Source: Caprimulgus europaeus (taxonomy: Eukaryota; Chordata; Aves; Caprimulgiformes; Caprimulgidae). Taken from it: a stretch of 64,000 bases of DNA. A program made the position numbers and the translations under genes. Below are positions 24,616 to 38,040 of the stretch, in pieces; the first letter of the stretch is position 1; each line of letters opens with the position of its first letter. The notes under the pieces were generated by a model that worked only from the letters and a program-made list of their open reading frames with translations, was not told where the DNA came from and made no database searches. Where the stretch lies: contig OU015541.1 in assembly GCA_907165065.1 (NCBI GenBank), positions 11,399,001-11,463,000 on the forward strand, written 5' to 3'.

Positions 24616-27600
24616 CACAAAAAGAAATCAACCATCGCCTGGATAATGCCATTCTCATCAACATGCATGGAGCTTACTTGTCTGTCACGTCGCCCACATC
24701 TTCTCAATCATTCTCTTTCATTTATCCTATTATGCCCCTATTTTAACTCATGCTGTGGCTCATACTCAATGACAGGCAGAAGAAATCCAGCTGAACCTCA
24801 TCCCTCATGCGCTTCCCCACTGAAGATGCAGTGTAGGGTCTTACCTGATGGAGATGAATACACATGCACCTGGTGGAACTGGAGTGGGGAGAGACTTTTT
24901 ACAGTTAGAGGAAAACACTGGCAACCCAGAGGAATCTGGGTGATGTGATCTGTTGTAGGCAACTGTTTTTCTGACTTTTCCCCCCTTCTCCATGTGTGAG
25001 GAGACAGTAGGTGTTTTGCAAGCATTTGCTGTTTGGAAGACATGATCATAAACCCTGACTAATGTTTGTGGTTGGTGGGTCTGTGGCAACAAGTCAAAGC
25101 AAGTGCTAATTACTATGGCTATTGCTGCTATTTTATTATTTAATTTCACTGTATGAGTGTGGTGTTGAAGGGCTCTAACCTGGAGGCATGTCCCCACAGG
25201 CAGGACACTATCCAAACACAGAACAAAGCAACGGTCCCTGCTGCTAGGAACCTGCAACCTAAATATACTGGTACGTTGACTCCTGACCTGTAACCTAGAG
25301 GTGTTTGAGCCTCTGGACTCCAGGGATCCCAGAGCTCATACTGTTCTATGTCAGAGTGCAGTGGGGCTCTGGGGTTGAGCAACGGCGTTACTGACCCAAG
25401 TTGCCCAAGCAGGAGGAGGTACCAGACCAGGTACTTGCACATGCAGGTGGGGAGGTCTGTGGGAAAACAGTGGGTCTCACAGATAAATGAGAAGAATAAA
25501 TATTATTGGTCTTTAGCAGCAACCTGAGGCTCAAATCTGAGCCTGGAGCTACTCACTCCCATTTAGGAAACACAGCCCCTTCGATATGGCTGATTCATGG
25601 CACTCTCTTCCTCAAGCTGTCTAGCACGTGTCTACAAGTTGATGCATTGATCAGCAGCTTAGGACAAAGTTATTTCTCCCTGGCATGCACATATGTGAAC
25701 GGCAGCCAAATGAAGCAGCCAGCTCCGATGCTGCTCTCTGATTGATCCAGTTCATGAAGACCTGCCCAGTGATTTCCATGCATATTGTGTGAAGATTAAC
25801 ACACCATCCTGGCAAGCAGTGTCCCACAGCACTGCAGGAGAAATCCTTTGGTTAACTCTGTGTGCTGCCAACAGCTGGAACTGGCTGTTTTAATGAATCT
25901 GCTGGGTTTTTGATTATAAATGAGCTAACAGCATTCTGCTAATTGTGTTGCTTAGTTTTCTGGGTATTTCTTCAAGACATAAAACAATGCAGAGAGCCCA
26001 TGGCTCTTTCTTTCGTTTATGTCAACTTAAGACACTCTGAGCTTCCCATTCTAGTGGGAACCTTGCAACTGTTAGCGATAATAACAATAAAAATACTTAG
26101 TGTCACCATTTCTATCTCTCCCCTGATTCAACAGCACTATAATTACCTAGAACCGTTTCTAATACATGAAACAATTTAGACCACTGGTTTCCAAAGAAAA
26201 AGAAAGATTCCACTCCTTCTGTACAAGAAGACTCATGCCCATTGTGAACTGTTTAGAGTCTGTTGTTGAAACAAACTTAATTTCTCTCTCTCTTTAATTC
26301 TATTTTTTTTTCCTGGATTAGGCTGTCCTTGCTGGTAATTCAGATTCCTGGGGTGGGAGGAGGCAGTGACCGATAGGATGCACAGATCAGGTTTTGTTCA
26401 GACTTGCAAGAGCTGGTGTAGTCCAGCCTCACAGCTGGCTCCAGGACTCTGTCTGCAATATTTGCTTCCCTGCTTTGGCTGTTGTTTGGGTATGTCAAAG
26501 TCAGAAGGAAATGAGTCCATGGGGATGACAAGGAGAGGGAACCTGGGCATGGGGAAATCAGTGTAAGTGTGCTCTGAACCAGCCTCTGCCCTCTGAACAG
26601 CCCCACAGCTGGGAAAAGCAACTCCTGCTTAGTGTCTTCCAAAATCAGTGGGGGTACCTGTGACACCGGGCACTTTGCTGGGTGATGTGAGGTCACCAAC
26701 ATCCGACCTCTAGAATGGAGGAAGAGAGAAAGCAAGTGCAAGATCACGCCAGGCAATGCACTGTCACAGCTTGTTCCTCAAGCCCCAGAAAGCTCCACAC
26801 CCATTTTACTCTTCACTGTTTCCTCACCAACCTTGTATGAGACACTGCTGGGGAATGGATTTAGGAAAACCCTGTCATTTACACGTTCATGGCACATGGG
26901 GAAGCAGTAGCAATCTCCCATGGCACCTGGGAATGGGGCTACCCCAGCCCAGCTCCACCCAGCTGGTGAGGATGGATGATCTGCCAGCTCATCACACAAA
27001 AGCACTATGAATTGCAGGGATGGACGGACAGACAGGTGCATGTCACACCTGTGAGAAGCTCACTGCTTGCACTCCTGCCTATTTGCTATTTCTATTTCTC
27101 TCTGGCTAACTTACAAGACAGCCATCTGGCACATGCATAAAGAATACATGATGGCTGATCACTTTGAGGGCATTTATCTTCATGAATGAGGAGGAGAGGG
27201 TTATAGTGGTGAAGCCCTGAGGAGTTGGCCTGTCTCTCCTTGCGAGCGAAGATTAATGTGTTGTGAGACGTTGGCTAATGTGTATCATGCACGCACAGTG
27301 TACCTTTCCCTCCATCCCCCTCTCCTTACCTCAGCTCTCTTCTCATGGACTAATACAGTTTTGAAAGATGAGAGGTTGCAAGGAATACACTCCCTCTCCC
27401 CACAAAAGGTTGGGGAAATCTGTGGGAAACACAAGGTTTAAAATGGTTAAGGAGAACTTTGATGTCCTATCTTATTAACTTCTAACTGAAAAGAAGAGCA
27501 CTTTATGGAAAGGATTTCACATCTCTGTCACTCTAGTATAAACTAGATGGAGACTATCTTCTATTTGCAAATATATAGGCCATTAATTAAGTTCTTACAT

Positions 27601-30600
27601 TTTTTATGTCACCCAATTAAAGGGCAAATTGAGGTACCATGACTCATCTTTGTACCCAAAACAGTAGATGGACTTCCTTTAAAAGTTCAAGCATAGAGGA
27701 GAGTCTTCAACTGAAAATAAAAATGTTTGAAGCTGAATGGGTACATCAAGGCCAATAAGAAACTGCATTTGATACTGGCCCTACATATCTTTTTGCATTG
27801 TTTACTTCAATAATAATTCAGGTCGATGTTATCTGCAAAATCACTGCATGGAAAGGACAGAAATGAGCAAGGGGGAAAATTTATAAGAAAAGACAAAGGA
27901 ATGTCAAATCTAAGTAGATACATGCCTAGTTTGTACCTGCTATGTATTTTACCTCAAAAACATAGGTTCAAATTCTGTAGAAGCTGGTCTGTGCAAAGCA
28001 GCTCAGTTGTGGAAGCATATATTTTTACAGGTTAATTTAGTACTCTTTGTAGGCAGTGCAGCTCCAAGCTGATGGAGAGCTGTGGTGTTTTGAATATGGA
28101 AAAAGCAGGGCAGCATGTGCATCTCCAGGCCTTGATCTGGGCCAATATAGGCAATGGCAAAACTCCCTGTTGTGTTGCACAGGTGGTAAAATACCTGGCT
28201 GGTCTGCACAAGTCAAGAAGAAGGTAGCTGTGGAAATACGGGAGCAAGAGACTATGCAGAGCCTTTACTGGGTGAATGAATACATTAAATGTGATAGCAG
28301 GCAGGAGATGGGAAATTAAAGAGGGACTTGAATCATGTGAGTTTGTGGCTGAACTGGGAGAGAAGTACTTGCATTTTAAAGTGTCTTGAGGCAGAGGGAG
28401 CTGCCAAAGCTGGGTAGAAGCATTTGTAAGCATTAAGGTGAAGGATGACCAGAGTTTCTCCAGGGGCAAAAACATCCTCACAGGAACATGCCCCATCCAC
28501 CTGCCCTGCTGCAATCTGCTTCCACAAAGATACCAGACTTCCAAAGCCTGCTGAGCATATACAGGAGGTAATTATTCTGAAAAAGGGGTACTTCTCATCA
28601 AATCCATTTTCTCAGCTAGTCTATCACTTACAAAGTCTCAAGTAGGAAACTGGTAATCTACATAAAAGTGAAAGGAATGTCATGCAGAATAGCTTAAAAT
28701 ATGGATCCCCCATCACAGAGCCTGTCATGTCTTCCTACTGTATTTCCATCACTGCAGACAACATAATGCCACTGCACCAGTCATGTTTCAACTAACACCT
28801 CAAGTCAGGTAGACACATAGCAGGTTAATTAGGGGCTTTGGCAAATTGAGTCCACGGGCTGTAATTACCAGCACTCAAGACCTACAATTTCTGTTTTAAT
28901 TAAAATAAACAGTGTGGAGAAGCTGACATCACACCAGAGTAACCAGTGTGTAAGTCACAGTTAATTATATTAAGCTGTGGCCTCCATCATAAAAAAATAC
29001 TCGGTTTGGATCTGGATTTATAGAGACTGGCTTTACCATTTTGGCAAAGTTTAATTGCTGTACACTGGCCACCAACCGGTCTGGACAAGTCAGTCTGTGG
29101 GGGTGATGGGATACCCTGTGCGTGGAAGGGCTCCTTCTTCTCTTGGGGTGGAAGCAGGCAGTGACAGCCCTTGAATCACCACTTCGCTGCCTCCTACCAA
29201 CCCCTTTTACCCAGACAAGCCCTGGTTGTGTCCTATCAATGCTTGGGCTGCCTCTGTCACACCACACAGGACTGAGTGCTGCTGCCTTTCCCAAAGAGCA
29301 TTGCCAGGAAAAATGAGCCAGGGGAAAACTGAGCTTTTGGGAAGGGTCTGGGTGGTCAGAGGCACAGGGCACTGAGGTGCTTTGGGCAACCCTGGGTGCG
29401 GAGAATCCCCAGTGGTGGGGACTCAGGCTCTTGGTGCCTGCACACACCCAGGCACAGGTGGCATATTCCTTCACTGCATCTAATAAATGCTTCTGCTGTG
29501 GCACAACTCTTGCCTTTCTCTCCACACTCACTCACTCACTCTCCAGCTAATCCCTTAAGCGATGTTGCAGAGTACAGCGTAACGCTGCGGCTGCCCACAC
29601 TGCAGCCTCTCATCTGCCACCTCTCCCGCTTCTCATCCTCCGCCCAAGCTTCTCTCCCAACCCTGCCTTTTGTCTCCTTCACCCACTTTCAGCCCTGTGC
29701 CTCCTTTGATGACACCCGACATGCTAGGTGCAGCCAGATCCACCCTGCCCAGCCAAAAACACACCTGTTTTGCAAACCAGTCCAGGTGTATTGGACATAA
29801 GCTGTTCTAGGATCACTTTTATTATGTTACACAATCCCACTCTGTCTGAGTCTCCAGCCTGAGCAGCCGTGAAGGAGCAGATGTCTCGTGGGCTTGCCAG
29901 GGCTCCCCAGCAGTGCCATGCAATGTATGGGCAAATAATTAGACATGCAAGAGGGTAGACAAATCTCAGACTTGTACTTTTCCAGTCTGGTTATGAGAAA
30001 TTAGCAGGTGTCCTCACAACCATTCAGTTCATCCACAGGACGATGAAGCCCTTGGCAGTGTCCTCTCCTTGCAGGTTCCAGGTCACTCATCTGGGTCCCT
30101 TGTTGCTACCTGGAACCACCAAGGATCAGTAATGAAATGCTGGAACAATCCTCTGAGCATTTCCTGGAGGGTGTGATGGTTACTCCAGCCAAAAGTGCAT
30201 AACAATGCCATCTCTCCTGGCAGTGCCATTAAGATTACAACAAGAACCCCCTGGAAGGATCACATTCAGCTTTTGCAATAGAGCTGGGGAAGTGAAAAGC
30301 TTTGAATGTCCTTATATGTCCTTATATCTTGAAATCAATGCACTTTACCTTTAGGAGCAACCTGCCCCGCAGAATCCCTGGAAAACAACATTTCAGTAAA
30401 GCTTTGATGACCTAATCTCCTTGGGGAAAGAGAGGGGAGGGAGCATAGGGCCAGGCACGCTGCTGTTTTCTGTTGTGAAAGGTGTGGAATTTGTTTATCA
30501 ACTCAGGCTGTTGGATGGAAACCTCAGGACCAGGACAGACAACATTTTTTCTTTTGCTTCTCTGAAACAACAGAATGTTTTTTAAATCATTCTTTATTGC

Positions 30601-33600
30601 AATCCATTTTCAGGCATGAAAAAAGCAATGGAAAATGCCTTTAAAAAAATTTTTGCACAAACCTAACCCTTCTTTTTTAATGGAAGCAAAAAACTAATAT
30701 GCTGAGGTAGTACCAATGGAAACAATTGTTGTTTACTCATTTACTCACTTCTACTAACACTGTATGATCCTTATTTAGTTAAGTATGATTTCCCTGCCAC
30801 CTCTCCATATGAAATTGCAACTCTCTATGATGTTATGATTAGCATAATATGAACTGATGATTTTTACTATGTCATAGGCCTCATACTGGAATTCTTTTCA
30901 AAGTTTCTTTCATTGTTCTGCCAATATTTCCTAACAGTCACTGCAACCTACAGTCTAATTATTTTATTTTCCATTATATTTTGAGACCAACCAAGTAGCA
31001 GCAGCATAATGAGTTTTAAACTCAGTAGTTAATCTCTAAAATCGATCTCGTTAAACACAACAGTCTAACTGATCATGGGTATTGCTGTTTACTTGTAGCT
31101 CACCTACAAAGCACCAGAGAAAGATGGTGTTTGTTTGTTTGTGGTGTGTCCATGCAGGATTGCTTGCCTTCTTTGGTAACTGGGTGAGACAGTCCATGCA
31201 AGCTCAGACACCGGTGTTTGGTGTAGGCCTGTACGTTGCCCAAGAAGGAAGATTGCCCTGTGCTCCCCTGCTGTGGGTTATTAATGCTTTTGGCTTCTGC
31301 AGGTGAAAGCAGACAAAGCAAAGCCACTGGTGCCCAGCCCTGGAACGTGTCAGTTTTGGCACTGCCTGCCCTCAGCAGGGACTGGCGTAGCTGATGTCAT
31401 GTGGGCATTGCCTTCATTTTTGATCAGACCAACATGGAAAGCCACGGGTGCTCCTTTATCACCGAGCAAGGAGGAGGAGGCATGGTGACTCAGAGGAGCA
31501 TCAGAGCGTTCGGGGTTCTCCTGCGCAGCCCCACGCCGCTGGCTGTGCCCATGGGCTCGGCCAGCCCCTCACTGTCTTCAAAGCACCAACTACTGAAGGA
31601 GCAACTTTCCCACAGCTGTGCAATCCTTCTCCAGCCACCTGCCCCTCCAGAGCACACACACACCAATTTTGGGATGTACCTGAGCCCTCCTGCTACCACC
31701 CCATGGCTCCTTAACCACCGCACCAAACATAAAGAGAGTTTTCCACAGTGTTAGTGAGAGGGCACAGGTGGCTCTGCAGAGACATGGGACAGGGACAACT
31801 TCTCTCCTGGAAACCAGCAGGCAGGACAGTGGCTTCTAAAAGCCAGGGCAGCCAAATTACTAGTCTTTGTGCTGCCAGGATGCCACAGCATTATTCAGGG
31901 GTTTACTCCTGTGGAGGTGTGGGCCACTCTGCAGCTGTGTGTCCTACCCAGCATTTGGCCTTTCACTGGCTCTGAGGATATGTGGTTTAAAATTCTTTTA
32001 TCTAATTGTAATGAGCCATTTGGGTTTTTCCTCCTCTTTTTAGAGCTATTGCCAGACAGTTTGTCCTGAAAATGCTAGTTATAGGTTGTTTTTTGGGTTT
32101 TTTTTTGTTGTTTTTTTTTTTTCTTTCCCCTGCTCTTATCAAAGCAGGATGCCAAGAGACTAAATGACTGTCCTGACTCTGTAACATCCTCTTTCATATC
32201 CTCCCTTCCGTGCTCTGGGAAGAGCAAAGTGCCCGGACATCAGGCCCTTGACAGGTCCGGTCAGAGCGTTCAGGGAGCAGGCGGGAGCACATCACAGTTC
32301 CTGCTCCTGAAAGGCTCTTACTAAACCTCATTGGAGTGATGGGAGGAGTGTTCCCTGGCCTCATCAGGCTTGGGAATGGGGCCAATATCCTCCTTGAACC
32401 CTCTGTCCCTACATAAACCATATACCTTTCCTTTTATGTCCAAGGCTGGGCCACTGCGTGGACAGCACCAAGAGGAGTCTGAGCAGCTCTGAGCAGTGCA
32501 GAGGGTTTGCACGTACGAGACATCAGTTGGGAGACCAAGTGCTTGGAATGAAGACACACCATGTGTGTTCTCTTGTGTCTTCTCATAGTGCAAGGTGAGT
32601 GATGGGACCATGGGTGTTTGGTGCTGATGAGGAAGCTACAGGGGTGCATTTGTCTTTCTGGTGTGTATTTACCACATCCCTCTGTCTCAAGGGGTTTTAT
32701 TAAGCCTGAACAGAACTGCACTTTTCTGGGGGAAAAATAATTACATTTGCATTCACTGAAGCTTTTAAAATATTTTCCCACCCCTGCTTTTTCTTTCCTG
32801 ATTGTTTTGCTTTGGATGCACTTTCAGGCCTTGGGTTTATGTGACAGAAAGCAGCTCCCAGTAACTGGAGGGCTGAAGCCATCCTTCCCTCAAATGTTCC
32901 CATAAACATTTTCAAAGTAATATAAGAAGGAGGCACCTGCATTTCCAGCCCAACTTTGCAGAGCAATATCACCCCTGTAATCTTGCTTTAGAAGCGACCT
33001 CACTGTAGATATGATAATGGGGGAGCTGCTGCAACCCTCATTAAAGCCAGTGGAGAACCTCCCACAGCTTTTGAGGGCACAAGCTTTAGGCTGCCTGTGT
33101 GCTGAGGCTGGAGAAGATCACTTGGACACGTCTTAACAAAGGAAAAAAAAAGAAAGAAGATACAAACGACACTTGTTAAGTCTTTATAAAAAATAGTGTC
33201 ATTCTAGTTCCCCACACATGTGAATTATCCTGGGTTTTATGGCAAGAGCATTATGGCCAGACAGCCATCACCATCGTTTTCTGGAGCTCAGTGCCAACTC
33301 TGGAACAGGAGGATGCAAGACACCCCAGGGAGGTCAGCTCTCCCCTACAACAGCATGCTTTTTATGGGACTGGCATGTATTGGGCAAGGAGACTGTCAGA
33401 CACCAGGAGACATCTCTGACATGTTCAAAAGCACGTCCAGGCTGTGACAGTTACAGCTGCTTTCCCAGCCCAGCGCTGACCGTACCTTCTGGGCCAGCCC
33501 TGCTGCTCCCACAGGCTGTAACACGTCCCTGGAGAAACACCAAATGGCAAAGCCACAAACCTGAAACCCGGAGCACAGCAGCCCACTGCGATCGGCTCCT

Positions 33601-33722
33601 CTCCCCAGTCCTCTCCCCAGCACAGTGTTTCCAGTCCTTGTGTAACGCTGCAAACGGCCAAACCCTCCTCGAGGCAGCCTGGTAGAAACCCAGCAGGGCA
33701 GCCAAACCTCTCATCTGCCTGA
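24616..33722. other. Non-coding DNA, partly GC-rich, no gene seen
   Basis: About 9 kb. The parts at 29100-29800 and 31300-31730 are relatively GC-rich and therefore poor in stop codons, which explains minus- and plus-strand frames up to 188 codons (28965-29531 minus, 28032-28544 minus, 29396-29800 plus). None has a domain I recognise. A short tandem duplication of TGTCCTTATA lies near 30307-30327 and T-rich runs lie near 32087-32121. The stretch 28860-28980, with several TTAATT cores, has an enhancer-like texture. No promoter or RNA gene is visible. Confidence 0.5.
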
Positions 33723-34042
33723 GAATCACAGAACCCCAGCATTGCCTTGATTGGAAAAACCCTTTATGATCATCGAGTCATTAACTGCACACTGACAAGT
33801 CCCCGACTAACCCATGTCCCTTAGCCCTATGCCTACACAACTCTTCAGTCCCTACAGGGATGGGGACTCCTCATCAGACATGTGCTCCAGACCCTTCCCC
33901 AGCTCCGTTGTCCTTCTGTAGACACTCTCCAGCACCTCCATGTCCTTCTTGGAGTGAGGGGCCCAACACTGAAGCCAGCACTTGAGATGCAGCCTCATCA
34001 GTGCCCAGTACAGTGGCAAGAACTGCCCTGGTCCTACTGGCC
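33723..34042 (-). mobile_element. CR1 LINE fragment, antisense
   Basis: On the plus strand it begins with GAATCACAGAACCCCAGC, the reverse complement of the CR1 3' terminal repeat region. It continues through TGATCATCGAGTC, CCCTACAGGGATGGGGACTC, TCCAGACCCTTCCCCAGCTC, CTCCAGCACCTCCATGTCCT, GGGGCCCAACACTGAAGCCA, GATGCAGCCTCATCAGTGCC and CCTGGTCCTACTGGCCA. These are the 3' UTR and C-terminal ORF2 parts of an avian CR1 in antisense, with an internal loss after about 33860. The recognisable match stops exactly where a perfect pentanucleotide repeat begins, so the element is 5' truncated or interrupted there. Confidence 0.9.
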
Positions 34043-34152
34043 AGAAGAGAAGAGAAGAGAAGAGAAGAGAAGAGAAGAGAAGAGAAGAGAAGAGAAGAGA
34101 AGAGAAGAGAAGAGAAGAGAAGAGAAGAGAAGAGAAGAGAAGAGAAGAGAAG
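34043..34152 (+). repeat. Perfect (AGAAG)22 pentanucleotide microsatellite
   Basis: Exactly 110 bp, or 22 uninterrupted copies of the 5-bp unit AGAAG, all purines on the plus strand and CTTCT on the minus strand. The lack of any interruption suggests recent expansion and likely length variation between individuals. The tract is mirror symmetric and purine/pyrimidine segregated, so it meets the sequence requirement for intramolecular triplex (H-DNA). Because the unit contains no stop codon in any frame it creates open frames on both strands, which are artefacts. Copy number may also be compressed or misassembled. Confidence 0.97.
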
Positions 34153-37100
34153 GAAGCAGGGTGTGAAGCAGTATCACTGTGGGTCAGGATGGGATAAAGG
34201 CCACCACTTGCTGTGTGAGTGCTCACACACAGCCGGGATGTGCCCTGTGTAGCTCCCTGGGAGCTCTCCTGATGCTGGCTGGGTGCTGGAGGACTGTCCG
34301 GGTTTTTTCATAGCTGTCTCACCAGGTGCCCTGTATGGCATCACTCCCACAGTCATTATGTCATCAGTTTCAGATTTAAAAATAGTTTAAAACTGGAGTT
34401 TGGCCATGATGGGTCAGCTGGTGGGAAAGGAAAAGCCCCTGTTCCCCACCCACTGGATGTTTTGGAGACCTTGTGCAGGCAAGAGGCCAAGGTGTCTGAG
34501 GGAGCAGCTTTATCATGGCTGAACTCGGGTGAAGCCAGCTGGGAAAAACAATTGCTTTTGCATAAAACTTTCTTTCACCCCAGCACCAACATGTTTCAAC
34601 ACACTCTGGGGAACTCACTGCAATGAGTGACACGGATGCTGCTGAGACACCACCTCATAAAACCATATTTTCCAAAGTTACCCCAATAAAAAGAACAGGA
34701 GTCAAAGTGGGTTGAAAAATTGAGTTCACTGAGGTGTTTTGGGAGGGCAAGGAGGGTTTGAGAAGACTGTGGCATTCCTGTGAAATCAGGTATATATGCA
34801 GTGAGTGATGTGAATATCCATGTATTTTTTGTTCTTGTTGAGAACACTTGATTTCTGAGGATACTGAGAGTTTTACTCATTTTTCTTTGTATCACTTGTG
34901 TCCTTCTAGTGCTACTTGGACACATTTCCAGCCCATGCCAGCAGTGGTGCTAGAAATGTATCACAGGTATCACATCACTCTGAAGATTTTCTCATGCTTT
35001 GTAGTAATTCACTCTTTTTCATTTTTTCCCTCTGAGAAAAAGTGAAAAAAAAAAAAAATTAAAAAAATCCCTTTTTTTCCCATGCTAAAGCCACTCTGAA
35101 GTGAGCAATGACCCTAATTTCTAAATTAACAAAATACTGGAAATTTGCACAATTGCAGCATCCAGACCCCTGCAGACCCTTGAGGCAGTGGGGTTGGGAG
35201 AGGACTGAGCTGTGTGTGACCCCCAGGCAGGGCTGCCAGCCCCAGCAGAGATGCTGCTTCCCTGTCCCAGCACTCAGGGGTGTCAGTGTGCATCCCAGGA
35301 GTGGAAGGGTTAACGTCTCCTTTTTTCCCTCTGAAAGTGGCTTCTCTTAAAATGAGCATCACGCTGCCTGCTCAGGTTTTTTGGCTGCTTCTTCCACCTC
35401 TTCCCCCCCAGCCCATTCAGTAAAGAGGAGCCAAAGGAAACACCTTTGGCTGCAGTCAATAGGTAGCGACTTTTCTACTTCCCCTGGCTGCCCTTCCCAG
35501 CCCGGTGACGTGGGCATTTCAGAGATTTCCTGAGCAGCTGCTGGATGCTACACCTTTAGGAGCTCCAGCACTGACTCCTCCACACCCTTTCCCCTTCAGC
35601 AGAATTCACACAAAACCAGGGGATTAAAAAAAACCAGCTATAAAAACCAGCCCAGCGCTCACTTGGACGGAGTGACTCTGCTCGCAGCTGTCTGTGTAAA
35701 TCTGGTGTAATCCCGGTGTCTTGGAGGCATTTTTGGGGCGAGGTGGACAATTGTGGGGTTCAGACAATATATCCCAGCCCCTCCTGAGTTTACTGGCATG
35801 GCTTGTTAAATTAGTTATGGATTATTTTTCTTAAGTTGTGGCCTCTGCTAAAAATATCTTTTTTTTTTAAAATTAATAAACATGCTTTATTACCTCTTCC
35901 TTTTTTAATTTCCCTTTCTTCTAAACAAATGTTCAGATCCAGGCACTTTCTGCACATGAGGCCAGGTCGAATCAGCCCTGGGCTTGTTTTGTTCCTGGTA
36001 GCTGCTGCTCTTCTGACACCTCTCAGATCACACTGACAAGGGAAACTTTGATTCCTCAGCCTGTAATTCCTGCCTGCGTGTGTGGGACAAGCTCACACAC
36101 CTTGTAACCATTGAGCTTCAGCTCAGAACTCATCTCCTCATTAGGCAGATATAATTACATCTGACAAAAGTCTCGAATGCACCAAAGCACCAAAGGAAAA
36201 GACAGAGGGATTAAACTGAGACAAGTCTTTCACCCGTGCTAACTTTGTGCCCCCACCAAGAGCTTGAGGAGGAAGAGGATGAATAATTGTTGAAGGATCA
36301 TAGCCATGATTATAGGGTGTGTGATCTCTCGTATGGCATCTGAAGACTCAGATAATTATGGAAATTATAAAGGGAAATCAATTTCAGTGTTAAGACGGAA
36401 GCACAGGGTTTTTAGGGGGGTTGGTTGGTTAGTTGCCTTTTTTTTTCCTTTTATAATTTTTCCTTTTTTCCTTTTTTCTTTTTTCCTTAATTTTTTATAA
36501 TTTTTTTTCCCCTCTTCTTTTCTTTTCTAATTGTAAAACAGAGAGCCTGAGGTGTGACTTAACACAACATTTAACTTCACCTTACAGTTGGATTTTAAAG
36601 TCACTTAGGGACAGCCTGACAGCTGCCATGAAATTTATAGCTAAAAAAATAAATAAATAGAAAATAATTTGAGAAGCATTAATAGGAATAAGGTTAACCC
36701 TGTGCCAAGCACTTCTGTAAACAGGGTTTGGTGGGGGAGTGGGTGGCTGTGCTTTTGCTGGAGAGCAGTGACCTGCCATGGTCAGAACTGCAGGTGGGGT
36801 TGGTGATGTGAAGCCATGGAGGGTGGCTGGTCACCAGGGTGCTGCTTGGGGCTGGGGACCACTGTTTGCCCCCTCCCTGGAGCTGCTGCCTGCCCTGCCT
36901 GCACTGGGCTGTCACCCATCCTGGGCAGCAGCCTGCCTTCAACAGACCTTGGATAAACTTTGCAGCAGGTTTATGTGCTGCTGAAAACTTGCAAAAGGGG
37001 TCGTGGGGAGTGGACGGAGCAATTTTCTTGTAAAAACTTTGCTGACGCATGCTGGGGAAAAAAAATCAAGGCTGAAGGAGAAGCTGTGGATCACTGGTTG

Positions 37101-37230
37101 AAACTTGCTTTCCTTGTCAGCTCTCCTGTTTTCTTTTAATTAAAAAAAAAGGGGAGGAAAAAACCAACCAAGGTATCTCCTTGTAACAAATGGAGCAAAA
37201 TAGAAAGTAAACACGTAGAGAAGCACCAAA
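34153..37230. other. Non-coding DNA, no gene seen
   Basis: Begins with sequence that no longer reads as CR1. A hairpin-capable stretch (arms TGTGTGAG and CTCACACA) lies near 34211-34228. Adjoining A and T runs occur at 35038-35080. Homopolymer- and pyrimidine-rich DNA dominates 36435-36530. GC-rich parts near 35150-35330 and 36770-36930 give chance frames. No transposon was recognised beyond the flanking CR1. Confidence 0.5.
36435..36530. repeat. T-rich, pyrimidine-rich low-complexity tract
   Basis: About 95 bp made almost entirely of T with C interruptions, including repeated TTTTTTCC units and two ATAATTTTT interruptions. Short frames through it are low-complexity Phe/Leu/Ser strings and are not genes. 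Confidence 0.9.
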
Positions 37231-38040
37231 AAAATTACCTGGGAAATTCCAAAATGAAAGTATTTTGTTGAAAAAATTTCAATTAAGGTTGCTAAGTAAC
37301 AACAGTGTATCTACTTATCAGCTCATTTACAAAATCTAAGCACTGAAAAGCCAAGACATTAATAGTGGTGGGTATCATAAATCTTACACTGCCAACATAA
37401 TAAACCTACATGCATTACTCTTATCAAACACAAAGAAAGCAAAATACATATTTCATCACAACAAGCCTAATGCTGACCTCTAAATAAATAGCTGTCTTTC
37501 ATTAGCAATCTCAAAATAAAACATAAAGCAAATCCTATTAAAAAGAGCCATAAAAATTATGTATGTAGACACTAATGACACGTATTGATCAGCTTCATGT
37601 ACAAAGCCATACACATGCATAATTCAGCAACAAATCAACACAGTTATGCATTTTTTTTTCTCAAATCAGACATGCAATAATATTCCCAAGAAAACACAAT
37701 TATAAAGAATTAACTAAAAGTCAGCTGTCAGTTTGATAAATATGTGTATTTTATGTAAGCATACATGTAAGCCTCAGTATTCACCATATCTCTTTAGGAG
37801 CGCTTTACTACTGTTAGTATTACCCAACTAATTTGATATTAAAGGTCAGAGTTAAGGCTGCTGAGTTCTGGTGGGACATACTGCATAGCTGTGATCTATG
37901 CTTCATAAAGCTCCAGCTCTCTGCTGGTGCTAATTAGGATAATCAGTGATGCTATTCCAATTTCCATTAGCTAAGTTTTGGACTCACTGGGCTTTTATTT
38001 CCATGGCTGCCCCATTTCAGCCGAGAACTTACCCATACAC
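37231..38040. promoter_or_regulatory. Candidate conserved non-coding block, AT-rich
   Basis: About 800 bp with almost no open frames, very AT-rich but not simple-repeat. It has many homeodomain, POU and SOX-like words such as ATTAGCAAT near 37501, GTGCTAATTAGGATAATC near 37926 and TTCCATTAGCTAAG near 37961. There are no recognisable transposons. This texture is typical of deeply conserved enhancers near developmental regulators. Enhancer function is inference; the neighbouring target gene lies outside the window. Confidence 0.4.

Noticed and set aside
26198..26215. ACCACTGGTTTCCAAAG, like the end of some DNA transposons
   Set aside because: A single short word with no second terminus or target duplication in sight.
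28032..28544. 170-codon minus-strand open frame
   Set aside because: No recognisable domain, and it overlaps a plus frame at 28056-28319. Chance is the simplest explanation.
28965..29531. 188-codon minus-strand open frame
   Set aside because: It lies in GC-rich, stop-poor DNA, has no recognisable domain or splice-compatible context that I trust, and overlaps plus-strand frames.
33852..34252. Open frames encoding RREEK-type and SSLLF-type repeats
   Set aside because: They are translations of the (AGAAG)n microsatellite, which lacks stop codons in every frame, plus adjoining CR1 antisense sequence.
36295..36350. Possible third copy of the unnamed repeat (ATCATAGCCATGA)
   Set aside because: It shares only about a dozen bases with the 12.6 kb copy and lacks the AGCAATATT block.
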